Below, piece after piece: positions 33,335 through 42,448 of a stretch of 64,000 nucleotides of DNA (the first letter of the stretch is position 1; the number at the start of each line of letters is the position of its first letter). A program made the position numbers and the translations under genes. A model generated the notes under the pieces. That model saw nothing but the letters and a program-made list of their open reading frames with translations. It searched no databases and had not been told where the DNA came from. The stretch spans positions 5,270,001 through 5,334,000 of the forward strand of contig CP124680.1 of assembly GCA_029961745.1 (NCBI GenBank). Reading direction: 5' to 3'. Origin of the DNA: Nocardioides sp. L-11A (GTDB lineage: Bacteria; Actinomycetota; Actinomycetes; Propionibacteriales; Nocardioidaceae).

Positions 33335-34543
33335 TCACGCCGGGGCGCTCTGGGTCCGCCGACCGCGCAGCCGCGCGAGCAGGACGCCCGCGAGCAGCAC
33401 GAGACCACCGGCCGTCGCCGCGATCGCGGCCCACCAGGTCGGATGCTCAGCCGCGAGCGCCACGGACGCGAGCGGTACGCCGAGCGCCGGCATGGCGATG
33501 GCGAGCAGCGAGAAGCCGGAGTGGTTGGAGACCGCCGCGGCCAGCGCCCACAACACGGTGAGCAGGCCGCCGAGCACGACCACCCACCACACGTCGGACT
33601 CGTCGAAGCCGCCGCCCGCGCCCAGCACCGAGGTGACGTCTCCCGTGTCGCGGTCGAGCATCATCGACATGCCGCCGAAGATCCCGGCGAAGAAGCGCAT
33701 GACGGCGAACGACGCCAGGATCCCGAGGAAACCGGCGAGGCCGAACGCCCCGACGGCGACGCCGGAGACGGCGCGGCTGGGCAGGGCCCAGCCGAGGAGG
33801 GTGACGACAACGACGAAGACGGCCACGAGCACCGCGGCGGTCACCTGCGGGTGTCCGTCGCCGATGCTGTCGGCGACGACGCTGTCGAAGGCGACACCGT
33901 AGATCAGGGCGAGGCCCAGGATCGCGACGACGACGAAGGCGGCCCGCCGGGCCGCGAGATAGCCGATCGCGGCGAGCACGACCATGGTGCCGCCGATGAG
34001 GTAGGCGACCCAGTCGTCGTCGCGGTTGATCCCGATGCCGATCATCAGCGCGGTGGCGCCGATGCCGACGACGCCGGGCCAGGTGACGACCTCCTCGCGG
34101 GCGCGACCTCCGGCCCGACGATCCGCCAGGGCCCCCAGCACCGCGATCACGAGCAGCACGGCGGTGGCGCCGAGCGCGACGCCGTAGTTGGACCAGTCGA
34201 GATCCCCGTCGCCGCGAGCCCGGACGGCACCGACCATGACCGCGGCGCCCAGCAGGCCGGTGCCGAGGGCGACCACGCCGCCGGCGCTGCCGGCCCGGGT
34301 GGCGCGGGTCGGGAACTCCGGCTCGATCGGCCCCGGGAGCCCGGTCCCGACCGGCGGTGGCGGCGGATCCCCCGCGCCGCGCTCGTCGGTCGCGGGATCC
34401 GGGTCGGTGACGATCGCCCCGGCGGGTGGCGTCAGGCCGGCATCGCTCGTGGAGCCCGGCGCGGCGGGTGGTGCCGGCGGCGCGGCCGGCGGCCCGTCGG
34501 CGGGGTGCTCGGGGGTGCCGTTCGCGGGAGCGTCGTCGGTCAT
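33335..34543 (-). CDS. Pro-rich N-terminus, multi-pass membrane protein
   Basis: A 402-residue protein: a disordered, Pro/Ala-rich cytoplasmic N-terminus (residues 1-80), then about nine hydrophobic segments spaced through the rest of the protein. No transporter or enzyme signature is recognised. It is a common architecture among uncharacterised actinobacterial membrane proteins. The ATG has TAGAGT 7 nt upstream (leaderless). It lies 52 bp upstream of the SNF2 gene on the same strand but that gene has its own -10. Confidence 0.65.
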   Translation of the reverse strand: MTDDAPANGTPEHPADGPPAAPPAPPAAPGSTSDAGLTPPAGAIVTDPDPATDERGAGDPPPPPVGTGLPGPIEPEFPTRATRAGSAGGVVALGTGLLGAAVMVGAVRARGDGDLDWSNYGVALGATAVLLVIAVLGALADRRAGGRAREEVVTWPGVVGIGATALMIGIGINRDDDWVAYLIGGTMVVLAAIGYLAARRAAFVVVAILGLALIYGVAFDSVVADSIGDGHPQVTAAVLVAVFVVVVTLLGWALPSRAVSGVAVGAFGLAGFLGILASFAVMRFFAGIFGGMSMMLDRDTGDVTSVLGAGGGFDESDVWWVVVLGGLLTVLWALAAAVSNHSGFSLLAIAMPALGVPLASVALAAEHPTWWAAIAATAGGLVLLAGVLLARLRGRRTQSAPA

Positions 34544-34742
34544 GTTTTCGACTCTAGATGATGGATTCCGGGGGATCGTGCAAGCGAGCGGCGCTCACCG
34601 CGTGCGGCGGCCGGGCGCCGCCGCGACGGCGCGTACCGGGTGTACGTCGAGCGTCCGCGACGCCGTCGACGTGCGCGGTGGGCGGCGCGGTGGGCGTCGC
34701 GGAGCGTGCGAGCCCTCGGTATCGATCATCGACGCGCGTGGA

Positions 34743-34787
34743 GAGCCCGATCGCGGGAGGTGAGTCCCACCTCCCGCGATCGGGCTC
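34743..34787. terminator. strong hairpin downstream of the secreted propeller gene
   Basis: A perfect 20-bp stem (GAGCCCGATCGCGGGAGGTG and complement) with a 5-nt loop lies 14 bp past the stop of the minus-strand gene at 34801. No U tract, but the stability suggests a terminator. The remaining ~200 bp toward 34544 has no other feature that I see. Confidence 0.75.
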
Positions 34788-34800
34788 GGTCCGTCGCGGC

Positions 34801-36876
34801 TCAGCTCCCGCAGACGACTCCCGCGGTCGACTCGCCGATGGCGATGTCGAGCAGGTTCCCCGGAAGGTCGAGGAAGATCGCACGCTGGGTGACGGTGTTG
34901 CCGGTGCGCACCTGCTGGTTGAGCGACAGCGAGCCCACAACCAACGGGATCGTCAGCGGCTTGTCGCCGACCACGATCTTCTTGCCGTTGAGGGTCAGGG
35001 TCGCGATGTGCGACGACCCGGCGACGTCGGCCGCCGTGCAGCTGCGCAGCTGGGAGCGGACCTCGCTGTGCACGCCCGACACGTCCAGGGTGAGCAGGCC
35101 GGGCAGGCTCACGCTCGCGTCGTCGACCGTCGCGGTCGCGGCCGCCAGGCCGGCACCCTTCGTGGTCGTGCCGGTCAGCACCCCCGTGCTCACCGTGTTG
35201 CGCAGCAGCGGGTTGAGCAGACCGCCGAGGAGACTCGGGTTCGTCGTGAGGCGCTCGTTGATCCGCAGCACCTTCCGGCTGTCGCTCGCGCACGGGCTGG
35301 TGGGCCCGTTCGCGGTCCCCGGGGTCAGGTTGAGCAGGGACAGCGGCGTGCCCCGGCACAGCCCGACGGTGGCGACGACCTTGTAGGTGACCTTCGTGGT
35401 CGTGGTCAGGCCCTTGTCGTCGGTGCCGGTCACCGAGAACTCGTGCTGGCCCGGCGTCGAGGTGTCGATGCCCTCGCCGTTCGGGACCGTGCCCTCACAC
35501 GACGTGATGGTGCTGTCGGGCGAGGTGCACGAGTACGACGCCGGCACCTCCTGGCCCTCGAAGTAGACCTCCCCCTCGGCCGGTCCCTCGACCTCGACGA
35601 CCGGCGGGTTCGGCGGCTTGGGGCATCCGGTCACCGTCTGGGGCAGGCCCCAGCCGTTCACCGTGCCGGCCACGAGCGGGAAGCCGTTGGCCGTGAAGGC
35701 CGGCGACGCGGCGTCGGGGGTCTCGACGACGCCGAGCGCGGCCGCACCTCGGTTGGCGACGTACATCCGGCCGTCGGGAGCCCGGCGGACCTGTCCGCCG
35801 TTGCCGATCGCGGCGATGTTCTCACCCGTGGCCTCGACCTCGGCCGAGGTCGAGGCACCCTCCAGCTCGTAGCGGTAGAGGCGGGCACCGCCGAAGATCT
35901 TGGTCGCGTAGACGTAGTCGCCCTCGGGCGAGAAGTCCGCCGAGTAGCCGTTGTTGCCCGTGCCGGAGCCGGTCGGCAGGTCCCAGCTGAAGCGCTCGGT
36001 GAGCACGCCGCTGGCGCCGTCGACATCGAGCACCCGGATCTGGGAGCGGCCCGTGCTGGAACCGGTCTGCTGCACGACCTGGGTGAGGTCCTTGCTGATG
36101 TTGAGGGTGCCGTACTGGTTGCCGTTGGCCGTCGACAGCGTGCTGACGACCGGGGTACCGGACACGGGGCCGTCGCCGTCGAACTCGAAGGCGAGGATCT
36201 CCGGGGCGTCGGCCTTCGTCGACAGCACCCAGAAGCCGTCGCCGGTGGCGTTCGGCACGGCCGTCAGGGCCTCGCTGCCGTCGGTGGAACCGCCGAGCGG
36301 GACGTTCTTGACCGACGTCACCGCGCCCAGGCCCCCATCGAGGCTCAGGTCCACCTCGCTGTAGTACAGCTGGCCGTCGCCGCCGACCTCGGACGCACCG
36401 GTCGTGGTCACCACGAAGTAGGTGCCGGGATTGGTGATCGACGGGAAGGCAGCCACCGTCTGGGTGGCGGACGCATTGATCAACAGGCCGCTGCCGTTGG
36501 GCATCACCTGGTTGTCGCGGTTGAAGATGCTCGAGCCGTTCGACCAGAACAGCAGGTTGCCGGTGGTGTCGGTGACCACGGTCGATCCCTCGACGGTCGC
36601 CCCGGGGACCTTGACCGCTGTGGCCGTGTCGCCGGCGACGCCGAAGTCGATGCCGGCGCTGTTGCCGAACATCCAGTGGCGCTCGGAGGCGCGGACCTGC
36701 GCGGCGGTGCAGGTCTGGAGGGGGGCGGTGCCGGACGCTGCCGACACCGGGTCGGCGACGGCGGGGGCGCCGAGCGAGCCCGTGATGGTCAGGGCCGCGG
36801 CGGTGGTGGCCAGCGCCGCGGCGATCGAGAGGGGCCGTCGCGCGCGCAGGCGCCGGGCCGGGTGGTGAGTACGCAT
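34801..36876 (-). CDS. large secreted beta-propeller/anchor-domain protein
   Basis: A 691-residue secreted protein: twin-basic signal peptide (RRLRARRPLS, AVADP cleavage about residue 41), then a propeller-like domain starting WMFGNSAGIDFG and GNLLFWSNGSSIFNRDNQVMPNG, which resembles modules common in Bacteroidota gliding/secreted proteins. A central Ig-like segment (VEVEGPAEGEVYFEGQEVP, with two Cys) precedes a C-terminal domain (VDDASVSLPGLLTLDVSGV, TLTLNGKKIVVGDKPLTI) similar to actinobacterial choice-of-anchor domains. Function is unknown, probably cell surface. GAGGAAG precedes ATG 36876. Confidence 0.75.
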   Translation of the reverse strand: MRTHHPARRLRARRPLSIAAALATTAAALTITGSLGAPAVADPVSAASGTAPLQTCTAAQVRASERHWMFGNSAGIDFGVAGDTATAVKVPGATVEGSTVVTDTTGNLLFWSNGSSIFNRDNQVMPNGSGLLINASATQTVAAFPSITNPGTYFVVTTTGASEVGGDGQLYYSEVDLSLDGGLGAVTSVKNVPLGGSTDGSEALTAVPNATGDGFWVLSTKADAPEILAFEFDGDGPVSGTPVVSTLSTANGNQYGTLNISKDLTQVVQQTGSSTGRSQIRVLDVDGASGVLTERFSWDLPTGSGTGNNGYSADFSPEGDYVYATKIFGGARLYRYELEGASTSAEVEATGENIAAIGNGGQVRRAPDGRMYVANRGAAALGVVETPDAASPAFTANGFPLVAGTVNGWGLPQTVTGCPKPPNPPVVEVEGPAEGEVYFEGQEVPASYSCTSPDSTITSCEGTVPNGEGIDTSTPGQHEFSVTGTDDKGLTTTTKVTYKVVATVGLCRGTPLSLLNLTPGTANGPTSPCASDSRKVLRINERLTTNPSLLGGLLNPLLRNTVSTGVLTGTTTKGAGLAAATATVDDASVSLPGLLTLDVSGVHSEVRSQLRSCTAADVAGSSHIATLTLNGKKIVVGDKPLTIPLVVGSLSLNQQVRTGNTVTQRAIFLDLPGNLLDIAIGESTAGVVCGS

Positions 36877-37071
36877 CGCACTTCCTCGGTGAGATTCGGC
36901 TCGCCGCCCTCGGTCCTCTCCTCCCCCGGCGATGTGGGGTCGGAGACCCACGGGGAGAGGTCTATCGGCGCCTGGCGGGCTCCGGCAGGCCCGCGCTGCC
37001 ATTTACCCCCCAACCTCACCCGGCCGGACCGGCTGGTCTGGACCAGTGCTCCGCTCGCGTGGCCGGCGGGA

Positions 37072-39477
37072 CTAGCCCGCGATGCCGAGGACGAGCGGGA
37101 CGACGCCCGCCGCGCCTGCCTCGTGGAGCGCCTCGGCGGCGAGGGTGAGCGACCAGCCGGTGACCAGGCGGTCGTCGACGAGCAGCACCCGGGCATCGCG
37201 CACGGCGGCAGGGTCGTCGAGACGGAGCGCGCACCGCCGGCTCACGGCGGCGACCCGCTGGGCGGAGTTGGTGGCGCCGCGGTCGGGGCCCACCGAGGGG
37301 TCGACGACGGCCCACCGACCGGCGATCGGCACCTGGAGGAAGCGGGACAGGCCCGCGGCCAGGTCGGCGGTGAGGCTGGGCCGGCGCTCCGACTCGGCCA
37401 CCACGATCGCGTCGACGTCGGGCCGCCAGTCCTGGAGCATGGTGACCATCGCCCGGGCGAGCGGGTCGGGCACCGGGCCGTCCTGGGCCGTCCCGGGGGG
37501 CGCGTCCGCCGGCGCGGCGAACAGCCCGCGCAGCGCCGCCCCGTGGCCGAGGTCCGTGAGCCGGGCGATGGCCCGGCCCTCCTGCGCGGGCTGCTTGATG
37601 CGTCCGGACCGGCTGACGCCGATCGCGGCCAGACCGGTCGGCCACAGCTTGCGCGGCTCGATCGGCACGCCCGGGCGGGCGATCCGCTCGGCGGCCTCCT
37701 CGACCGCCGCGGCCGAGACCTCCGCGGACAGGCCGAGCCCACCGCAGTTGTCGCACCGCCCGCACCGCCACCCGGGGTCGGCCAGCACCTCCGGGTCGTC
37801 GAGCTCGCGCCGCAGATAGCGCATCCGGCACTCGTCGCTGCGGAGGTAGTCGAGCATCGCCTGCTGCTCGGCCTGGCGGGCCGCGGCGACCCGGGCGTAG
37901 CGCTCCGCGTCGTAGACCCACGGCTCCCCCGTCGCCTCCCAGCCGCCCTTGACCCGGCGCACCGCGCCGTCGACGTCGAGCACCTTGAGCATGGTCTCGA
38001 GCCGGTTGCGCGACAGGTCGACGCGGGGCTCGAGCGCGGCGGTGCTCAGCGCCCGGCCCTCCTCGGCCAGCACCGCGAGGGTCTCGCGGACCAACTCCTC
38101 GCGCGGGAAGGCGAGCGAGGCGAAGTAGGCCCAGATGTCGCGGTCCTCGATCGCGGGCAGCAGCACCACCGTGGCATCGTCGATCGCGCCGCGGCCGGCA
38201 CGGCCGACCTGCTGGTAGTAGGCCACCGGGCTGTTGGGAGCACCCAGGTTGACCACGAACCCCAGGGCCGCGTCGAAGCCCATCCCGAGCGCGCTGGTCG
38301 CGATCAGCGCCTTGACCTCACCGTCGATGAGCGCCTGCTCGAGCGCGAGGCGCTCGGTCTGCTCGGTCTGGCCGGAGTAGGCCGCCACCCGGTGGCCCCG
38401 CGAGCGGAGATAGTCGGCCACCTCCTGCGTCGCGGCCACCGTCAGGCAGTAGACGATGCCACTGCCCGGCTGCTCCGCCAGGTGGTCGGCCAGCCAGGCC
38501 AGCCGCTGCTCGGCAGTCGTCAGCCGGATCACGCCCAGCCGCAGGGACGCCCGGTCGAGGGTGCCGCGGAGCACGAGGGTCTCGTCGCCGGAGACACGCT
38601 CGGCCGATCTCACCGGGCCGGCAGCGTGGCGAGAGACGACCTCCGGGAACTCGTTGGCTTTCTCGTCGTCGGAGACACGCTCGGCCGATCTCACCGGGCC
38701 GGCAGCGTGGCGAGAGACGACCTCCGGGAACTCGTTGGCTTTCTCGTCGTCGGAGACACGCTCGGCCGATCTCACCGGGCCGGCAGCGTGGCGAGAGACG
38801 ACCTCCGGGAACTCGTTGGCTTTCTCGTCGTCGGAGACACGCTCGGCCGATCTCAATTGCTCGGCGACGTCGTCGGTGACGCGCTGGTTGGCGGTGGCCG
38901 TCGTGGCGAGCACCGGGATCCCGGCGGGCAGATCGCGCAGCAGGGTGCGGATCCGTCGGTAGTCGGGGCGGAAGTCGTGGCCCCAGTCGGAGATGCAGTG
39001 GGCCTCGTCGACGACCAGGAGCCCGCAGGTCGCGGCCAGCCGCGGCAGCACCTCGTCGCGGAAACCGGGGTTGTTGAGGCGCTCGGGGCTGACCAGGAGG
39101 ACGTCGACCTCGCCCGCCGCGATGGAGCGGTGCACCTCGTCCCACTGCTCCATGTTGGTCGAGTTGACCGTCACCGCGCGGATCCCGGCCCGCTCGGCCG
39201 CCGCGATCTGGTTGCGCATCAGGGCCAGCAGCGGCGAGATGATGACCGTCGGACCGCTGCCCTGCTCGCGCAGCAGCAACGTGGCCACGAAGTAGACCGC
39301 CGACTTGCCCCACCCGGTGCGCTGGACGACGAGGGCACGGCGCCGGTCGACGACCAGCGCGGCGATGGCGGCCCACTGGTCGTCGTACAGGGTCGCGTCG
39401 GGGCTGCCCACGAGGGCACGGAGGTGCTGCTCCGCGCGGTCGCGGACGGCGGCGTCGGTGAGGGCCCGGGTGTCCAT
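37072..39477 (-). CDS. RecQ-family DNA helicase with PRTase-like C-terminus and in-frame repeats
   Basis: An 801-residue RecQ helicase: motif [12 protein letters not shown], motif [24 protein letters not shown], motif [17 protein letters not shown], motif [12 protein letters not shown], RecQ zinc site CGRCDNCGG, and a C-terminal phosphoribosyltransferase-like domain ([23 protein letters not shown]) typical of actinobacterial RecQ. It unwinds DNA in recombination and repair. Between motif III and the second RecA domain (about residues 207-296) lie three perfect copies of a 27-residue unit encoded by an 81-bp tandem repeat. Frame is kept, so the protein may still fold. TAGACA precedes ATG 39477 by 6 nt. 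Confidence 0.9.
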   Translation of the reverse strand: MDTRALTDAAVRDRAEQHLRALVGSPDATLYDDQWAAIAALVVDRRRALVVQRTGWGKSAVYFVATLLLREQGSGPTVIISPLLALMRNQIAAAERAGIRAVTVNSTNMEQWDEVHRSIAAGEVDVLLVSPERLNNPGFRDEVLPRLAATCGLLVVDEAHCISDWGHDFRPDYRRIRTLLRDLPAGIPVLATTATANQRVTDDVAEQLRSAERVSDDEKANEFPEVVSRHAAGPVRSAERVSDDEKANEFPEVVSRHAAGPVRSAERVSDDEKANEFPEVVSRHAAGPVRSAERVSGDETLVLRGTLDRASLRLGVIRLTTAEQRLAWLADHLAEQPGSGIVYCLTVAATQEVADYLRSRGHRVAAYSGQTEQTERLALEQALIDGEVKALIATSALGMGFDAALGFVVNLGAPNSPVAYYQQVGRAGRGAIDDATVVLLPAIEDRDIWAYFASLAFPREELVRETLAVLAEEGRALSTAALEPRVDLSRNRLETMLKVLDVDGAVRRVKGGWEATGEPWVYDAERYARVAAARQAEQQAMLDYLRSDECRMRYLRRELDDPEVLADPGWRCGRCDNCGGLGLSAEVSAAAVEEAAERIARPGVPIEPRKLWPTGLAAIGVSRSGRIKQPAQEGRAIARLTDLGHGAALRGLFAAPADAPPGTAQDGPVPDPLARAMVTMLQDWRPDVDAIVVAESERRPSLTADLAAGLSRFLQVPIAGRWAVVDPSVGPDRGATNSAQRVAAVSRRCALRLDDPAAVRDARVLLVDDRLVTGWSLTLAAEALHEAGAAGVVPLVLGIAG
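38591..38855. repeat. perfect 81-bp tandem repeat inside recQ
   Basis: Three identical 81-bp units begin at 38591, 38672 and 38753, with a 22-bp partial fourth at 38834. Each encodes 27 residues containing [19 protein letters not shown]. Copies look identical, implying recent expansion; 81 is divisible by 3, so copy-number change keeps the frame. Confidence 0.92.
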
Positions 39478-39635
39478 GGCTCGTGTCTACCAGCGTCGCC
39501 CGACACGGCCGCCCGCGCATCCACAGGCGACCCTCTGCGCCGAGGTTGTCCACAGGACCGCGGCGAGCAGGAGCGTGGCGTCGGGCCCCGCGGCTACGGT
39601 CGGCACCACCCCGATCGGAGGTGTATCGTATGTGT

Positions 39636-39845
39636 ATGACACGCACCAACATCGAGATCGACGACGAGTTGATCGCCCGTGTCATGAAGAAGTACGGCCT
39701 GAGGACCAAGCGCGAGGCGGTCGACCTCGCACTGCGCCGAGCAGCGGGACCCAAGCTCACGCCCGAGGAGATCCTCAGCTACGAAGGCATGGGCTGGGAC
39801 GGCGATCTCGACGAGATTCGCAACGATCCGGTCGAGACGTGGTGA
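39636..39845 (+). CDS. vapB: VapB-type antitoxin
   Basis: A 69-residue VapB-family antitoxin ([31 protein letters not shown] is the conserved DNA-binding N-terminal region, followed by a C-terminal toxin-binding tail ending in [11 protein letters not shown]). It neutralises the PIN-domain toxin encoded next and autoregulates the operon. The start is ambiguous: ATG 39636 has TATCGT 6 nt upstream, while ATG 39630 has GGAGGTG at ideal spacing; they differ by two residues. The region GTGT...ACAC around the start may be the operator. Confidence 0.88.
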   Translation: MTRTNIEIDDELIARVMKKYGLRTKREAVDLALRRAAGPKLTPEEILSYEGMGWDGDLDEIRNDPVETW

Positions 39846-40240
39846 CCCTCGTCGACAGTTCGGCCTGGATCGACTACTTCCGCCGCCCCGGCGATCCGGG
39901 GAACGAGCCGCTACGTGACCTGATCCGGCGAGAGGAGGTGGCGACGTCCGAGCCGATCGCCATGGAGCTGTCGATGGGGCCGACCGACGAGCTGGCCGTA
40001 CGCCGGATCGAGCGGATCCTCGGCTCCGCCGTGGATCTCTCCATCGAGGCCGACCTCGACTTCCGGGCCGCGGCGGCCATCTTCCGCGCCGTGCGCCGCA
40101 CCGGACGCACGGTGCACTCGACGGTCGACTGCCTGATCGCCGCCATCGCCATCCGGCACGACGTCCCGCTGCTCCACAGGGACGCCGACTTCGAGGCCAT
40201 CGCGACCGTGACCGAGTTGCGGCAGCTGTCGCTGCTCTGA
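39842..40240 (+). CDS. vapC: VapC-type PIN-domain ribonuclease toxin
   Basis: A 132-residue PIN-domain toxin, expected to cleave RNA when freed from the antitoxin. The acidic active-site residues are Asp5 ([12 protein letters not shown]), Glu in AMELSMG, Asp in [11 protein letters not shown] and Asp in HRDADFEAI. The start GTG 39842 overlaps the antitoxin stop (GTGA), as usual for vapBC. A strong intrinsic terminator follows about 50 bp downstream. Confidence 0.9.
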   Translation: MTLVDSSAWIDYFRRPGDPGNEPLRDLIRREEVATSEPIAMELSMGPTDELAVRRIERILGSAVDLSIEADLDFRAAAAIFRAVRRTGRTVHSTVDCLIAAIAIRHDVPLLHRDADFEAIATVTELRQLSLL

Positions 40241-40291
40241 TTTCCGGCATTTCGCTGACACGCCCCGCGACGGTCCCCTACGCTCGCTCAC

Positions 40292-40334
40292 GCAACCGCA
40301 GGTGACCCGAGACGCCTGCGGTTGCACCTTTTTT
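40292..40334 (+). terminator. intrinsic terminator after vapBC
   Basis: An 11-bp perfect stem (GCAACCGCAGG / CCTGCGGTTGC) with a 12-nt loop is followed by ACC and six Ts (40329-40334). It is the only classical U-tract terminator seen in the window. Confidence 0.88.
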
Positions 40335-40424
40335 GTTGGGCCGAGCGTGTCGTCCTATCGGGGACGCCGCACGGGACTCGCTGCGCTCGCCCCGCGGGCA
40401 ATCCCCGATGCGCTCCGCGCGGGA

Positions 40425-40650
40425 CGCCACGCTGCCGGCCACTTCTTCACAGGCGGTTCCCTACGCCAGGGCTCCGCGCCGGGCGGTGCGCCACGCTGCC
40501 GGCCACTTCTTCACAAGCGGTTCCCTACGCCAGGCCTCCGCGCCGCGCGGGACGCCACGCTGCCGGCCATTGGTTCGCAGGTGGTTCCCTACGCCAGGCC
40601 TCCGCGCCGGACGGTGCGCCACCCTGCAGGCCGCTTCGTCGCGGCAGGAT
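40425..40650. repeat. 64-bp intergenic tandem repeat
   Basis: Units starting with CGCCACGCTGCCGGCC begin at 40425, 40489, 40553 and 40617 (the last partial), each 64 bp, sharing GGTTCCCTACGCCAGG and CTCCGCGCCG. Copies differ at several positions, so the array is older than the one in recQ. The surrounding 457-bp gap between vapC and the LuxR gene contains only this array and the terminator. 64 is not a multiple of 3 and no convincing coding frame is present. Confidence 0.85.
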
Positions 40651-40697
40651 CTGGGCGCCACTGCTAGGTCACGGCGCCATGAGGTCGCGGGCGCCGG

Positions 40698-42326
40698 TCA
40701 GGCGACGGACCACCAGATCCGGGCCAGCTCGAACCGCGACCCGGCGTCCCAGCGCAGCAGGACGTCGCCGACGTGCTTCTCCACGCCCTTGACCGAGATG
40801 CCCAGCTCCCCGGCGATCTGCTGGTTGGTGCGACCGGCGGCGACGAGGGCGGCGACCTCGGCCTGGCGCGGGCTGAGGGCAGGTGCACCCATGCCCGGGC
40901 CACCGGACCGGCCGGCTCCGTCGCCCACCGCGGCGAGGAGGCCGACCCGGGTGGCGACGCCGAAGGCGCAGAGCACCCGCGACAGGTGGGCGCGCACGGT
41001 GCGCGGGGACAGGAAGAGCGCGGCCGCGATCTCCTCGACCTCCTGGCCGGCGAGCACCGCGCGGGCCACGTCCGCCTCCCGCGCGGACAGCCCGTCCCAG
41101 CCGGCCCCGGCGACCGGCGGCAGCCGGCGGCCGGACGCGGCGAGGGCGGCGCCGGCCGCCCGACGGATAGCCCCGAAGCCGACGCGGTCGCTCGCGGCGA
41201 CGAGGGTACGCAGGCTGCGGGAGGCGGTGCCGAGGTCGGCGTCGAGGATCCGGGCCCGGGCGAGCAGGATCTGCCCCTCACCGGCCTCCACCCCACGCTC
41301 CTCGGCGACGCAGCGCGCGATGCTGGGGGTGAGCAGCTCGATCGCCGTCCCGGTGTCGCCGCCCGCGATCGCCACCCGGGCCCGGGCCCGCTGGACCGTC
41401 GGCTCGGTGATCGGGTGGGCGGCGAGCTCCGCGAGCGCGGCGAGCCACGCCTCGACGGCGTCGCGGTCCCCCTCGAGCAGCGCGGCGTGCAGGAACATCT
41501 CGAAGCAGATCGCTCGGTCGATCAGGGTGCACCGGCTCAGCGCCTCGTCGGCGCCGGCGCGGAAGGCCAGCGCAGCGGCGCCGGCCACGTCGTAGAGCGC
41601 GATCGCCCCGTAGGAGAGCAGCAGCAGCGCACCACGGTCGACGAAGTCACGGGGCTCGGCGGGCACGTGCGCGGCGATCGCTCCCGCCACCCGGACGCCC
41701 TCCTCGTCGCCCGCGTTGCCGCGCACGAGGACCACCACCGCCTCGACCACCGGCTCGAGACGGCTGCCCGCGACGACCGAGGACCGCACCGCCCCGAGCA
41801 GCTCGTCGGCATGCTCGATCCGGCCGGAGAAGGCGGCGATCCGGGCCTGGCAGACCCACATCAGGGTGGCGAACGGGTGGCCGGCCCAGGCCCTGCCGGC
41901 CGGCGGACCGGTTGCGTCGATCTCCGCGGCGTCGCGGATCCGGGCGCCGACGAGAGCGGCCTCGGTCGCGACGTACCGCACCGCCGACCACCAGCGGGAC
42001 GCCGGATCGTCGGCCGCGACGAGCAGCTCGCGCAGCACCGTCCCGTCCGGGCCGGACGCCTCCAGGTCCCCGCCCGCGGCAAGCGCCGCGGCGGCCAGGC
42101 ACAGCCCCCGCGCCCGGTCGTCGGCGGCGGCTGCCGCGACCAGGCCGCTCGTCGCATGCCGAGTGGCGTCGGCGAAGTCGCCGAGCCAGAAGTCCGCCAG
42201 CGCGGCGATGCCGTACGCCGCCGCGTCGCCCTGGTCCGCCGCGGTCAGTGCCCGCTCCCGCGCGGTCCGGGCCGTCCCGCCGGCCAGATGCCCCAGCATG
42301 TCGGCGAGGAGACGGTCGCGGTCCAT
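40698..42326 (-). CDS. LuxR-family regulator with two tandem HTH domains
   Basis: A 542-residue regulator: residues 1-390 are TPR-like helical repeats (Ala-rich), followed by two consecutive LuxR-type HTH domains, the first LSAREADVARAVLAGQ...FLSPRTVRAHLSRVL (about residues 405-460) and the second LSPRQAEVAALVAAGR...GISVKGVEKHVGDVL (about 475-535). There is no N-terminal P-loop, so it is not a classical LAL/MalT protein. Target genes are unknown; the divergent lipoprotein gene at 42449 is a candidate. Double C-terminal HTH is unusual. Confidence 0.85.
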   Translation of the reverse strand: MDRDRLLADMLGHLAGGTARTARERALTAADQGDAAAYGIAALADFWLGDFADATRHATSGLVAAAAADDRARGLCLAAAALAAGGDLEASGPDGTVLRELLVAADDPASRWWSAVRYVATEAALVGARIRDAAEIDATGPPAGRAWAGHPFATLMWVCQARIAAFSGRIEHADELLGAVRSSVVAGSRLEPVVEAVVVLVRGNAGDEEGVRVAGAIAAHVPAEPRDFVDRGALLLLSYGAIALYDVAGAAALAFRAGADEALSRCTLIDRAICFEMFLHAALLEGDRDAVEAWLAALAELAAHPITEPTVQRARARVAIAGGDTGTAIELLTPSIARCVAEERGVEAGEGQILLARARILDADLGTASRSLRTLVAASDRVGFGAIRRAAGAALAASGRRLPPVAGAGWDGLSAREADVARAVLAGQEVEEIAAALFLSPRTVRAHLSRVLCAFGVATRVGLLAAVGDGAGRSGGPGMGAPALSPRQAEVAALVAAGRTNQQIAGELGISVKGVEKHVGDVLLRWDAGSRFELARIWWSVA

Positions 42327-42448
42327 GCTCCGAACGCTCCCACGGACCCGCGACCGGCGGACCCGTTCTCGAATTACGACGGATCCCTACCGACGCGCTC
42401 CACCTCCGTCCGGCAGAGTCGGCCGCCGCGAGACACGAAGGAGCGCAG

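Noticed and set aside
36877..37071. GTGGGGTC...GACCCAC stem upstream of the secreted propeller gene as a riboswitch
   Set aside because: Only one short stem with no conserved riboswitch core could be recognised; best treated as an ordinary 5' leader.
38591..38855. Tandem repeat as a possible CRISPR array
   Set aside because: Units are directly adjacent with no unique spacers and lie in frame inside recQ.
40425..40650. 64-bp repeat array as CRISPR or coding repeats
   Set aside because: No spacer structure; 64 bp breaks any frame between copies and no start or ribosome site is present.
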